A stretch of DNA of 64,000 bases, from assembly GCF_901000735.1 (NCBI RefSeq), contig NC_081543.1, positions 17,884,457 to 17,948,456 on the forward strand. Direction: 5' to 3'. Both the position numbers and the translations under genes were made by a program. Positions 35,101-45,752 of this stretch are shown here, piece after piece (position 1 is the first letter of the stretch; each line of letters starts with the position of its first letter). Under the pieces are notes generated by a model. The model was not told the DNA's origin. It was given only the letters and a program-made list of their open reading frames with translations, and did not search any database. Source of the DNA: Corylus avellana (taxonomy: Eukaryota > Streptophyta > Magnoliopsida > Fagales > Betulaceae).

Positions 35101-35104
35101 TAAG

Positions 35105-35655
35105 ACTTGTGACCTTTGCATTGTGTGTCAGGGAGATATAATATGAAATGTTACACTGAAATGAATGTCATGTATCTTATGCTTACGTTGTCATTATTGG
35201 TTCTTTGATCAGAGGCAGCACTTTGGAATACAAACGTTATAAGATGGATCTGGTACGAGGCTCCTGCATTCCTGTACTTTTGGGGACTATTGAAATGTTG
35301 TTGCTTCAGAGCAGTGACTTGTGAAGGTTGGGGTGTATATCAATTCCATGGTCAGGATTTAAAATTAGTGCATCTAATGGTATACATGAAGTCAATGTTG
35401 GCACGTATTTTTTTTAAAAAAAATGTAGAATCATCTACTCCGTTTAGATGCATTAATTTTAAATCTTGACTAGTATCCATTTCACTTGAAATGGAGAGGA
35501 TCTTGGTCCCTCATTTAAAGGCTTCTGGCCATTGCCTTGTGCATCAAGAGATATAATGTGAAATGTTACTCCGAAATGGATGTCATAATCTCTTTTGGGT
35601 ACTTTTTCTTTATTAGTTCGTTGATCAAAGAGACAACACTTTGGAATTCAACGTG
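35105..35655. repeat. internal direct repeat pair (about 130 bp) with a small MITE between
   Basis: Segments at about 35105-35235 and about 35522-35655 share an order of motifs: GTGACC/GGCCATTGC, GATATAAT-TGAAATGTTAC, ATGTCAT, TTGATCA, and CACTTTGGAAT. This indicates an old tandem duplication. Between them, about 35353-35377 and 35449-35473 are inverted (TTTAAAATTAGTGCATCTAA against TTAGATGCATTAATTTTAAA), forming a hairpin like that of a small MITE. Copies exist in blocks B and C. Confidence 0.65.
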
Positions 35656-35659
35656 AGAG

Positions 35660-36375
35660 GAGTCATGGATTAGGTACGCGGCTGCGGCTGCAACTGTGGC
35701 ACTGGCTCTGTTTACTGTGAAGGTTAGGGAGGTTCTACTTCTTGTAGTGCCGGCATTGTTTTAGTTGGGCTTAATATTTCATTTAAATCACAGGGATCTG
35801 TTGTATTCTTATAATAGTCACTGGATAGATAGATTAAGGCCAGTTCAAAAGATTCCATGTTATGCAAAGATTAAATTTGATATGGAGATGGAAAGTCTAC
35901 GGGCAAATTTTTATAAATGATTACAGGAATGAATGCACTTTGATTTTTGAGCATTCTTTATTGTTAGCCTAGCTTTTGGAAGCGGCAGGAAGCCATGACC
36001 TTAATGCAGTCATTGCTGACTACATCTTATTAGTGGAGTTTTGTAGTGCACCAGTGATCAAAATTGACAGCAGCAGTTGCTCAAGATATCCGCAAGGAGG
36101 AGTGATGGTGATGGTGATGGTGATGGCAGAATCATCTTTAGGATTTATTTCACATGTTTTAATTGGTTTATGATGTTTGGGTTTTAATTCATTAGAAATT
36201 AGATGTCTTTATTTGTAATAATTAAGAATTATTATCCCTTAAGGATTAGGAGTTCTTATTTAATTTGTTTTAGGATAATTGTAATTTTAGGATTTGGATT
36301 TGTAGCCTAAATGAAAGGCATGCATCGGTTCTGTTTTCATAATTGTTGATTGAATAAAATTTCATCTCAACTATG
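35660..36375 (+). other. possible 3' end of an unrecognised transcript
   Basis: A short Ala-rich open stretch (about 35673-35720) ends at a splice-donor-like AAGGTTAGG. A 60-codon open stretch follows at about 35976-36173, then a tail with AATAAA at 36353-36358. This resembles an mRNA end, but no known protein is recognised and no start is visible. It could be the distal part of the CAT transcription unit, an independent non-coding RNA, or chance. Confidence 0.25.
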
Positions 36376-37540
36376 TGAAGATAGATCCTATTATGATTTT
36401 CAAAGTTTTAAAAGTATGCGATTTTTTTTTTTGTAAGCAAATTGGGAGAAGGGTTTCAAGGATCAAAATACTGAGAATGGGTGGATTCCCAATAACAGAC
36501 TCAAAACAAAAATTATAGTGCATATAATACAACTAAACAGCAAAAGTTAACCTAATCCTATTAACAAGGACCACATAAAGCGGTTTAAACACCAAACTAG
36601 AGAACAAGGATAGGGGCATAACTGTCACGAGACCTTTTAACCCAATCCAAATTCCTAATGCAAGGAATGCGGACAGGGGATAATCCTCAAAATGTGTTTC
36701 AAAAAAAATCCATGAAAAAGAAAGGGTAATATATATTTATTCACATGAGATAATCAAATGATTTAATGAGAAGAGCAACTTAAAAACCCCAAAGCTTCTG
36801 AAATGGAGGGGCAATCAGCTTCGGTTGTTAATAAACCAGAGGTTGAAATTGAGAAAAGAAAAGAATTAGAAGAAATTAAGAAGGAAAGCATGGATTTAAA
36901 GGAGAAAAAGAGAGAAGATGCTATGACGTAGGGTGTAAAACTTTGGTCACGAATTGAAAAAGTTGCAGGGTGAACGATGCATCAATTGATAAAGTTATAA
37001 GTGAAAAGTTAGTGTTGAATGGAAACAAAGTGAAAAGAAGGATTTTCTAAAGTCTTCCATTGAATTACTTCCAATTAAATTAATTGCTTGTTGAAGACAA
37101 TTGGAAATCAATTTGTGGTGCTTTCGGAGATTCTGGGATGACTTTCGATTCGAGAATTGAAAGTATATCACTTTTCTATTCAATGAAATTAAATTCTCAC
37201 GTGGAGAGTTTTTTTTTTTTTTTTAATGTGCACTTCAATAAAGAAAAGATATTTGATCTAATTTGGGAAGACTTTTTAGAGAGATATTTGACTTGACAAA
37301 ATTTTTAAATTAGAAGAATTGAATTTAGCTGCTGTTTGAGGGAAGATACATCGATTGACCATTTGGAGAAGGATTCTGTGGTATGTAATGAATATTGCTT
37401 GCGCTATAAAATTAAGGAATCGTGGGATAGAGTTGGAAAAATATGAAATCAGCATCGCATCATCATCATCCTGTTCTATGGCCCCACGAGACGCATCCTC
37501 CACCGTAACCTTGCCTCCGAGATCATTCACCTTTCATGTA
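36376..37540. other. non-coding; one short conserved-looking ORF at 36803-36931
   Basis: A 42-codon frame starting at ATG 36803 encodes a highly charged Glu/Lys-rich peptide with predicted helix. It is identical in blocks B (48775-48903) and C (59245-59373), which here reflects recent duplication rather than selection. It could be a relic of a longer coiled-coil gene. Nothing else is recognisable. Confidence 0.25.
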
Positions 37541-37640
37541 NNNNNNNNNNNNNNNNNNNNNNNNNNNNNNNNNNNNNNNNNNNNNNNNNNNNNNNNNNNN
37601 NNNNNNNNNNNNNNNNNNNNNNNNNNNNNNNNNNNNNNNN
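37541..37640. other. assembly gap (100 N)
   Basis: Homology of block A to block B ends at this gap, and the next base already lies inside a PIF/Harbinger ORF1. Confidence 0.99.
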
Positions 37641-37880
37641 GTTGTTGAGTTAAAGGCCACAAGTCAAGCAAATTCAAGTAACAGTATTCATGATGTCTTG
37701 AAGCGCGTGTGGACCTTGGATGGTGTTGAGGAGGGTTCTGATTTCCATCGTATGGCAGTTCGTATTTTTCAGAATAAAGAAAAGAGAGAGGTGTTCGCTG
37801 TGTTGAAAAAACCACATTTGCAGCTTATGTTTCTAAAAGATGAAGCGAAATCGATAGACAACCGCCATTTCTTTACTTGA
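37641..37880 (+). pseudogene. PIF/Harbinger ORF1, C-terminal part only
   Basis: The last 79 codons of ORF1, nearly identical to 28030-28266. It is cut at the gap, so whether the gene is broken or merely unassembled cannot be told. Confidence 0.85.
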
Positions 37881-37947
37881 TTAGCAAGTGGATAAAATTG
37901 CAATAAAACACTTGTTATTTTAGGTGTTGGGATGCTTGAACTATGTG

Positions 37948-37989
<42 letters not shown>

Positions 37990-38149
37990 TTGGACAATGT
38001 AATTTTAGTTTCTCCACTTGATATGACTTATGTTATTTTATATTTGAATAATGCAAATTTGATAAGTGTGATTGTTGAACAATTTCTTTAAAAGATAGTT
38101 TTATGTGTTTTATCTTATTAATTGTTAATATTTTTTAGGTATCACTCAC

Positions 38150-39565
38150 ATGGACTATGATGATTATATGGATTATGGTAATGATGATCATTTTCATGAT
38201 AATAACAAGAATGATGATAATGATGATAGTAATGATGAATTTTACCATCTTGTTTTTGCTGGATGTCGTGCAGTAGTGACATATGCCATTAAATACATTG
38301 ATAAACAACATTGTAAAAATTATAAAGAAATTGGATATAGGTGGTTGATACATATGATGACTGGAAATGAGACTATATGTCATGATATGTTTAGAATGAA
38401 ACCACGTATTTTCTTTCAATTATGTAATGTTCTGCAACATACATATGGACTTCAGCACACGAGGCATATTAGACTAGAGGAGTCAGTAGGTATATGTTTG
38501 TTTATTCTAGCACAAGGATCATGTAATAGAATGGTTCAAGAAAGGTTCCAACATTCTGGTGAGACTATACATAGACATTTTCATACAGTTCTGAAAGCGC
38601 TTAACCTAATGGCAATGGATCTCATCAAACCTTCTGATCCCACCTTCAGTGAAGTTCCCAAAAAAATTCGGCACAATCCATTGTATTGGCCACATTTTAA
38701 GGTACTTATTTTATTTGTTTATCAATATTGCTCAATGTGTGCTTACATTTTGTTAAAGTAGCTTAATAAGTATCTAAAATTTAATGACATGTGTATTTTA
38801 GGACTGTATCGGTGCCATTGATGGAACACATATCCCAGTTGTTGTTAGAGAGGATAAGAAAATTCCATACATTGGAAGGAAAGGAACACCAACTCAAAAT
38901 GTGATGGCGGCATGTAATTTTGATTTACTTTTCACATTTATTATGGTAGGATGGGAAGGTGCGGCACATGATACACGTATTTTTTTAGATGCTATTCGTA
39001 AACCATCTGCAAACTTTCCTAAACCACCACCGGGTATAGTATTTTTTTAATCTTATTGATTATGAATGCATATTGTTTATGTACATCTCATATATGGTTA
39101 TTATTATCGTGTGTAGGAAAATATTATTTAGTTGATGCTGGATACCCCTTAATGAAAGGGTACTTGACACCTTACAAAGGGGAGAGATATCACCTTCCCG
39201 ATTTTCGACGAGCTGGTCGAGGAAATGGGATCGAGGAGATGTTTAACTATGTTCACTCATCACTTAGAAGTGTTATAGAGCGAACTTTTGGTGTGTGGAA
39301 GAATAGGTGGCATATTTTAAGGCAAATGCCATCTTATGATATTAACGACCAAATGCTCATTGTGGTTGCTACCGCGGTCCTTCATAATTTTATTAGAATA
39401 CATGACAGAAAGGATAAGGGGTTTAAGTGGGATAAAGATAACTTCGATAATGATGATGATGATGATGATGTAAGGAGTAACAGTCAGGAAAACATTGACA
39501 ATATACATGACGAGGAGATGAAAGTGGTTCGTGACAATATAGCCCGATCCGTTTGTGGGTTGTAA
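38150..39565 (+). CDS. PIF/Harbinger DDE transposase, second copy
   Basis: Three exons, 38150-38701, 38802-39033 and 39117-39565, encode 410 residues. The catalytic residues are kept as in the first copy (A-I-D-G-T-H, H-D-T-R-I-F, E-R-T-F-G-V-W). Differences from the first copy are a few substitutions, for example R to M in the G-N-G-I-E-E-R-F segment, and altered numbers of Asp/Asn codons in the N-terminal and C-terminal GAT runs. There are no stops. Whether the element is complete depends on the gap upstream. Confidence 0.92.
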
Positions 39566-40127
39566 ACAGTGCTTTGTTATTTATGTTTTAGGCTAATTTT
39601 TAATGTCCTTTAAGTTTTTTTTGGTGATTTATCAAGTACTAATTTAAATTATTGGTGAATTATGTAACAGTTAAATTTGATAAACATTATTAGTTTAATT
39701 TGATGGATTGTTCTTGTATTTTTTATTATATGTCTGTTTGGAATATGTTTCAAGAAAAAAAAAATACAAAAACAAAAAAGCATATAGAAACAAGTAATAT
39801 AGCAATATATAATTGCCTAAGTAGAAAATTCAAAGTTAATGTCAAATTATAAGTCATACTTTTGTTTGCATAGGTGTTAAAAATGAAGGCTTATAGACAA
39901 TGTTAGTTATTTTACTGTTATAAAGAAATGTCTTTATTGGTAATTTGGTCATGAAACCGCAATTATATGCTAATGTTATCCAAAACTCAATTGATAAAAA
40001 AAATACTTTTTAGCATGTTTTACCAAACACATGTGCGATTTTAAAAAGTAGCGATTTTAGAAACGCAATTTCTAAAATCGCACTTATTGAAATCGCACTT
40101 GAAATCGCACTCCCAAACGGGCCCTAA

Positions 40128-40918
40128 ATCAATACAGTTAATTGATTCCACAAAAATAAAATCTTTAATGAAATCAAATACTTGTTCCACAAGAATTAAA
40201 TCAGTGATTTAATTCAGAATATTTGATTGAAATCAAATACTTGTTCCACAAGAATTGAATTAGTAATTTAATTCAGAATATTTGATTGGAATCAAATACT
40301 TGTTCCGCAAGAATTAAATCAGTAATTTAATTCATAATATTTGATTTACACAATAAGCTTTATTTGGAATAAATTATTGAACACCGTAATTTTATAATTA
40401 CAATAATATATGTGACATAAAGGGACATATTTTAAATAGAATTTCTTACAGAAATCTCATATTCCCGAATATTCTATCAGATTCGTAATATTTTCAAACT
40501 TGAAAATAGGCACATTCTTGGGAATGTGGGCACCAAGATATTACATTCCGCAAACCACACACTACGAAATGTTATTAACCCGATTGTGTGATGAGGATTT
40601 GAAATTGTCAATTACGGTGAGATTTAGATAACATCAATGATTGTCTCCCATAAAATCCATAATGTCACATGAACTGTTCGGAATAAATTCACCCTACAAG
40701 CCCACCAAATTCTGGGCCCAATGGCCAATGATAGGTCCATGAAGATATTAATTAAATAGTAAAGGCTATTTAATTAATTAATAGTCTTATATTCCAATCA
40801 GGATAATATTGGAATAAAGACGTCCTACTTATCTCTACAAGATGACTATTCAATACTATCTCTACATAATATCGGTTGAATGTTTATCTCTGCATAATAA
40901 CTGTTGAGCTCTATCTCA
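40128..40918. repeat. unassigned repeat region with 59-bp tandem repeat
   Basis: A 59-bp unit containing AAATCAAATACTTGTTCC and AATTTAATTCAGAATATTTG is repeated three times at 40171-40347, followed by AT-rich DNA with repeated TATCTCTAC motifs (about 40830-40900). It could be part of an LTR. No coding content, and the sequence ends at a gap. Confidence 0.55.
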
Positions 40919-41018
40919 NNNNNNNNNNNNNNNNNNNNNNNNNNNNNNNNNNNNNNNNNNNNNNNNNNNNNNNNNNNNNNNNNNNNNNNNNNNNNNNNNN
41001 NNNNNNNNNNNNNNNNNN
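40919..41018. other. assembly gap (100 N)
   Basis: Sequence beyond the gap starts within the 5' terminal repeat of a PIF derivative, so the upstream flank of block B is missing. Confidence 0.99.
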
Positions 41019-42463
41019 GTTTGAGAGTGCGTTTTTTAAAAAATAATATGCGATTTTAAACCAAATCGCAATTTTAGAGTGTTTGGGATTGCGGTTTTAA
41101 AAACGCAAATTTTAAAATCGCAAAAAAATCTGCGATTTTCATAAGCTGATTAGAGGGTGCTTATTTGAAAAAGTGCGAATTTAAAACAAAATCACGATTT
41201 CTATTAAAAATATATTTGGCGCAATAGTTACATTTTATTGAGCGGGAATGAAAAAAATACCAAGAATACCCCCTAAAATATATTAAAACCCTTCTTTTCT
41301 CTTTTTTTTCTTCATCCTCTCTGTCTCGTTCATCCTTTCTCCGTCCTGTAACAGTGTGTGTCGTTGTTGTCCATCTCTCTGCCCCTCTACCAGGTAATAA
41401 TCTCACCTTAATATTTTCTTTCTCTCCATATAACTCTTTTGCTTTTGTAAAACTTTCCACTGTTTGATGTTCGGTGTTATTTTATGTGGTTTGTATGATT
41501 ATTGTGCTTTTTTATATATGCGTTTATGTTCTTCGACCATTTCTACAAAGTAAAGTTGTGATTTTTTTTTTTTTTTTCAAAATTTTATTTAGATTACCAT
41601 GCATGCATAATGATCTACAATCCATCATAGTATGCAATGATAGATCACTGTACACGCACAGTAATGTGATAGTGCGTATACAGTAACCGTGTGAGGCTTT
41701 TTCTTTTAAAAAAAATGCTGTAAAGTGACCAAGATGATGATTTTTCTCAAGTCACTGACTCACTGTGCACTACATAGTGATGTGCACAGTGACAATTTTT
41801 TATGGCTTCTTTTTTTTTTTTTTTTTTTTTTTAAAGGTACTGTACAGTAACAATTTGTGATGGATTTTTATTTTTATTTTTTAATGGGTATTGCACTGTA
41901 ACAGTTGGTGATATTTTTTTAATGGGTAATAAACAGTGATAATTTTTTATATATATATTTTTTAATGGGTAGTAAACAGTTATCAAGTACTAATTTAAAT
42001 TATTGGTGAATTATGTAACAATTAAATTTGATAAACATTATTAGTTTAATTTGATGGATTGTTCTTGTATTTTTTATCATATGTCTGTTTGGAATATGTT
42101 TCAGGAAAAAAAAAATACAAAAACAAAAAAGCATATAGAAACAAATAATATAGCAATATATAATTGCCTAAGTAGAAAACTCAAAGTTAATGTCAAATTA
42201 TAAGTCATATTTTTGTTTGCATAGGTGTTAAAAATGGAGGCTTATAGACAATGTTAGTTATTTTATTGTTATAAAGAAATGTCCTTATTGGTAATTTGAT
42301 CATGAAACCGCAATTATATGCTAATGTTATTCAAATACTCATTTGATAAAAAAAAATACTTTTTAACATGTTTCACCAAACGCATGTGCGATTTTAAAAA
42401 CGCAATTTTTAAAAATACAATTTTTAAAATCGTAATTATTAAAATTGAACTCCCAAGCGGCCC
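41019..42463 (+). mobile_element. internally deleted PIF/Harbinger derivative
   Basis: The first part (41019 to about 41980) matches the 5' non-coding region of the complete element (25960 to about 27170, with divergence and deletions). The rest (about 41981-42463) matches its 3' end from about 29993. ORF1 and the transposase are absent. The junction lies in GTAAACAGTTATCAAGTAC. The right end and flank (GCGGCCC, TAA, then GTTTCCCC and AAAATTATA at 42475-42483) are identical to the complete element's, so this is the same insertion in the duplicated block. Confidence 0.85.
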
Positions 42464-42486
42464 TAAGTTTCCCCAAAATTATATCA

Positions 42487-42534
42487 ATGGCGTCCGCCGG
42501 TTGTCGCTGTTTAAATCCTTACCAATCTCTCTGA
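42487..42534 (+). CDS. upstream ORF (15 codons), copy B
   Basis: Identical to the leader frame of copy A at 30497-30544. It ends 40 bp before the CAT start. Confidence 0.4.
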   Translation: MASAGCRCLNPYQSL

Positions 42535-42574
42535 ACCAAAAGCAACCCAACCAGCCTCTCTTTGAGCCGCTAGC

Positions 42575-44338
42575 ATGGATGTGCGGCCTGAGCAACAACA
42601 CTCAGGGCCTCCTGGTAGAAGCTACTGGCGATGGAGCAAGCAAGACTTCTTCCCAGAAGCCTCGTTCCAAAGCCTCGCATCCTACAAGGCCGCACTCTCC
42701 CACACCTGCTCCCGCCTTAGGGACCGCCTCCTCCACCGCTCCACCGACGCCTTCGAGCTGGTGGAGCTCCGCAAGGCCAGCGAGCACAACATGCACAAGT
42801 GCCTCAACTGGTGGGACCTTGTCTGGCTCAGCTTCGGCTCCGTCGTCGGCTCCGGCATCTTCACCATCACCGGCCTCGAAGCCCACGATGACGCCGGCCC
42901 CTCCATTGTCCTCTCCTACGCTGTCTCCGGCCTCTCTGCTCTGCTCTCCTCCTTCTGCTACACCGAGTTCGCCGTCGAGATCCCTGTCGCCGGGGGCTCC
43001 TTCTCCTACCTGCGCGTGGAGTTGGGCGACTTCATCGCCTTCATTGCCGCCGGGAATATTCTCTTGGAGGCCGTAGTCGGCGCGGCCGGGCTGGGCAGAG
43101 CATGGTCTTCCTACTTCGCCAGTATGATCAAGAACAACCCCGATTTTCTTCGCTTTAAGGTAAGTTCCTTAGCCGAAGGTTTTGATCTTTTAGATCCGGT
43201 TGCTGTTGGGGTGCTTCTAGTTGCCAATACCATAGCGATGAGTGGAACAAAGAGGGCATCTTTCCTAAATTGGGTTACTTGCATATTGAGCGCTATTGCC
43301 ATTTTGTTTATCATAGTGGTTGGGTTTGTCCATGCCAAGAGCTCAAATTTGGTCCCCTTTTTTCCAATGGGAGCAAAGGGTGTTTTCCGGGCTGCTGCAG
43401 TTGTGTATTGGTCTTATACCGGGTTCGATATGGTGGCGACGATGGCGGAGGAGACTAAGCGGCCCTCAAGGGATATACCTCTGGGGTTGATTGGTTCCAT
43501 GGCTGTGATCACTGTGGTTTATTGCTTGATGGCTTTGGCATTGACAATGATGGAGAAATACACTGAGATTGATAGGGACGCGGCGTATTCGGCTGCTTTT
43601 GGTAAAATTGGCATGAATTGGGCCAAGTATTTAGTGAGTATATGTGCACTGAAGGGGATGACTACTAGCTTGTTGGTTGGATCTCTGGGGCAAGCTCGAT
43701 ACACGACTCAGATTGCAAGGGCTCATATGATTCCGCCCTGGTTCGCTCTTGTGCACCCAAGGACTGGTACTCCCATTTATGCTACTCTATTGGTAACCAT
43801 AACTAGTGTAATTGTAGCATTTTTCTCCAGTTTGGATGTGTTGTCGAGTGTTTTCTCGTTCAGTACACTCTTCATTTTTATGCTTATTGCAGTTGCATTG
43901 CTTGTGAGGCGATATTATGTCAGGGATGTGACACCCAGTTTGGTTAAATTCCTTGTATGCTTATTTGTTATTATTGGATCTTGCATTGGAGGAACGGTAC
44001 TTTGGAATTTGAATAGGGGAGGGTGGATTGGGTATGTAGTGACTGGTTTAGTTTGGTTTTTGGGGACTCTGGCAATGGCGCTGCTTCCAAAGCACCAAGC
44101 TCCAAAGGTTTGGGGGGTTCCTCTTGTTCCGTGGTTGCCTTCATTGTCCATTGGGATGAATATTTTTCTTATTGGGTCACTTGGTTCTGTGGCATTCTGG
44201 AGGTTCTTTATTTGCAGCGCAGTAATGCTCATCTACTATTTCTTCATTGGTCTCCACGCTACCTATGATGTGGCGCATCAGGACGAACAGGAGTTGAAAA
44301 AAGAAGAGGGAAAGGAAGATACGAATCAAGGGGCGTAA
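42575..44338 (+). CDS. cationic amino acid transporter, CAT6/7-like (copy B)
   Basis: A 587-residue single-exon transporter whose protein is identical to copy A. The coding DNA differs by only a few synonymous changes (for example GGA to GGG at 43210 and AAC to AAT at 43269). The same 5' GC-rich part, upstream ORF and donor-like AAGGTAAGT (43157) are present. Its promoter carries the internally deleted PIF derivative instead of the full element, so the two copies could be expressed differently. The 3' flank lacks a 16-bp segment found in copy A. It may be a true tandem duplicate or an allele placed in tandem during assembly. Confidence 0.92.
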   Translation: MDVRPEQQHSGPPGRSYWRWSKQDFFPEASFQSLASYKAALSHTCSRLRDRLLHRSTDAFELVELRKASEHNMHKCLNWWDLVWLSFGSVVGSGIFTITGLEAHDDAGPSIVLSYAVSGLSALLSSFCYTEFAVEIPVAGGSFSYLRVELGDFIAFIAAGNILLEAVVGAAGLGRAWSSYFASMIKNNPDFLRFKVSSLAEGFDLLDPVAVGVLLVANTIAMSGTKRASFLNWVTCILSAIAILFIIVVGFVHAKSSNLVPFFPMGAKGVFRAAAVVYWSYTGFDMVATMAEETKRPSRDIPLGLIGSMAVITVVYCLMALALTMMEKYTEIDRDAAYSAAFGKIGMNWAKYLVSICALKGMTTSLLVGSLGQARYTTQIARAHMIPPWFALVHPRTGTPIYATLLVTITSVIVAFFSSLDVLSSVFSFSTLFIFMLIAVALLVRRYYVRDVTPSLVKFLVCLFVIIGSCIGGTVLWNLNRGGWIGYVVTGLVWFLGTLAMALLPKHQAPKVWGVPLVPWLPSLSIGMNIFLIGSLGSVAFWRFFICSAVMLIYYFFIGLHATYDVAHQDEQELKKEEGKEDTNQGA

Positions 44339-45248
44339 CGGTAGGTATGTTGGTGGTTTCCACATTCCAGTTACTGTAGTTGATAATGGTCTGATTATTG
44401 CTTAAAGATACGTTGCATATTACAGAATTTCTTTTTCTTCCTGAATTTATGGCCTTGATTGGAATCTTTTTTTCATGAAATGAATCCATCTATTTAATTT
44501 TAACTTGGTTTCATACATTTTAACTTTGTATTTGTTTAGGTGAATCAAGGGGCTTTTGTCTAGTGCCTTGGTAAGTGTCTCCGGTTGTCTAGTACATGAT
44601 GCATTTCTAACAGACTTGCTAACGAGACTCTCTACTCTTCACAAATTTACATTGTTTTGAAGTCAACCTAAACCCTAAGACATGAGGACTTACAACCATT
44701 GTTTTGACCATCGAATATGGCAACACTAAAAACCGAATAGATTCTAATTGATATATTAATATTCCCTGCGTTGTTTATTAATTTCTCTTACAAGTTAACA
44801 TGATTAACATAAATCTGACCTTTTGTTGGATTGCCAGTGTAATTCAGCCTTTTTGGTAAATAGATAAGATTTTGCCTTGTCTTAATCCACCGTAAAATTT
44901 GAACTTTAACTTCACTTTATCTATATAGGAAGATATTGAGAAAATTTTAAAAAGTTGACAATGATGGTATGAACTATCTTTCTTTATCATCTTACTTGTT
45001 CTTAACTATGAACCGTACTTATCAAAAAAACTATGAACCTATGCATTGTAAGACTTATAAAAAAAACATCAATCAATCTTGCATCATTGGAAATCTTAAT
45101 ACCATAATAACATTGGCATTGGATGTACCTAGAATGTAATTATTCCATGGGCTAGTTTGTATTGCATAGATTAAATTGAATTTATTTTCCTATATTTATT
45201 TAAGTTATTCGTCTTCATTGCCTATGTAGAATTATTTTTTTCTTTTAA
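44339..45248. other. 3' flank of CAT copy B; no gene seen
   Basis: Counterpart of 32349-33274, with the 16-bp deletion near 44350. Confidence 0.5.
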
Positions 45249-45743
45249 GGGAAAACTACACTTACCTTCCTCAAACAAACACCCAAATTGCAATGTGCTC
45301 TCAAACTTTAAAATGTTGTAATTGACACCACCCCCCCCAGATTACCTAGCTAGTCCTATCACTTAGCCCCCATCGTTAGAATTTTTTGCTATATCCGACG
45401 TTAAATGAGTAAAATTCCATTATACTCCTATCTTATTTTTCAGAAAATACAATTATGCCCTTAGATTAAAAGAAAACCTTCCCTAGCCATGGAGACTCAC
45501 GGCCTGGCCATGGGTCTCCTCCCACAATGGTTCTTTTTTTTTTTAAACAAAAAAATTATTTTTTTATGTGATGCAAGGGTATTATTTTGATTTTTTAAAA
45601 TTTCTGTCGGATTTAAGAAAAAATCCTAACGGAAGGGGCTAAATAAAATGGCTAGATAGTGTAGAGGGTCAATTGCAACATTTTAAAGTTTTGGGGACAT
45701 TGCAATTTGAGTGCAAGTTTGAGGGAATAAGTGTAGTTTTTCC
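45249..45743. mobile_element. Mutator-like MITE, copy B
   Basis: Same insertion as 33275-33771, with the same 9-bp duplication TTCTTTTAA (45240-45248 and 45744-45752). The internal poly-T/poly-A tract differs by a few bases. Confidence 0.88.
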
Positions 45744-45752
45744 TTCTTTTAA

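Larger units (their letters stand above)
30485..37540. repeat. segmental duplication block A (CAT gene and downstream DNA)
   Basis: It matches block B (42475-49512) almost base for base over 7 kb, with an offset of 11,990 at the gene and 11,972 further on. The offset change includes a 16-bp segment (TATAGCAACATGTTGG, near 32356) present only in A, where a flanking ATGTTGG repeat suggests slippage. Its part from 34856 also matches block C. The match to B stops exactly at the N gap at 37541. Confidence 0.93.
37641..40124 (+). mobile_element. PIF/Harbinger element, second copy, 5' part lost in gap
   Basis: It matches about 28030-30473 of the first element. The right end reads CTCCCAAACGGGCCC followed by TAA (40125-40127) and different flanking DNA, so this is a separate insertion. 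The 5' half (terminal repeat, promoter, first ORF1 exon) would lie in the gap. Confidence 0.9.
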
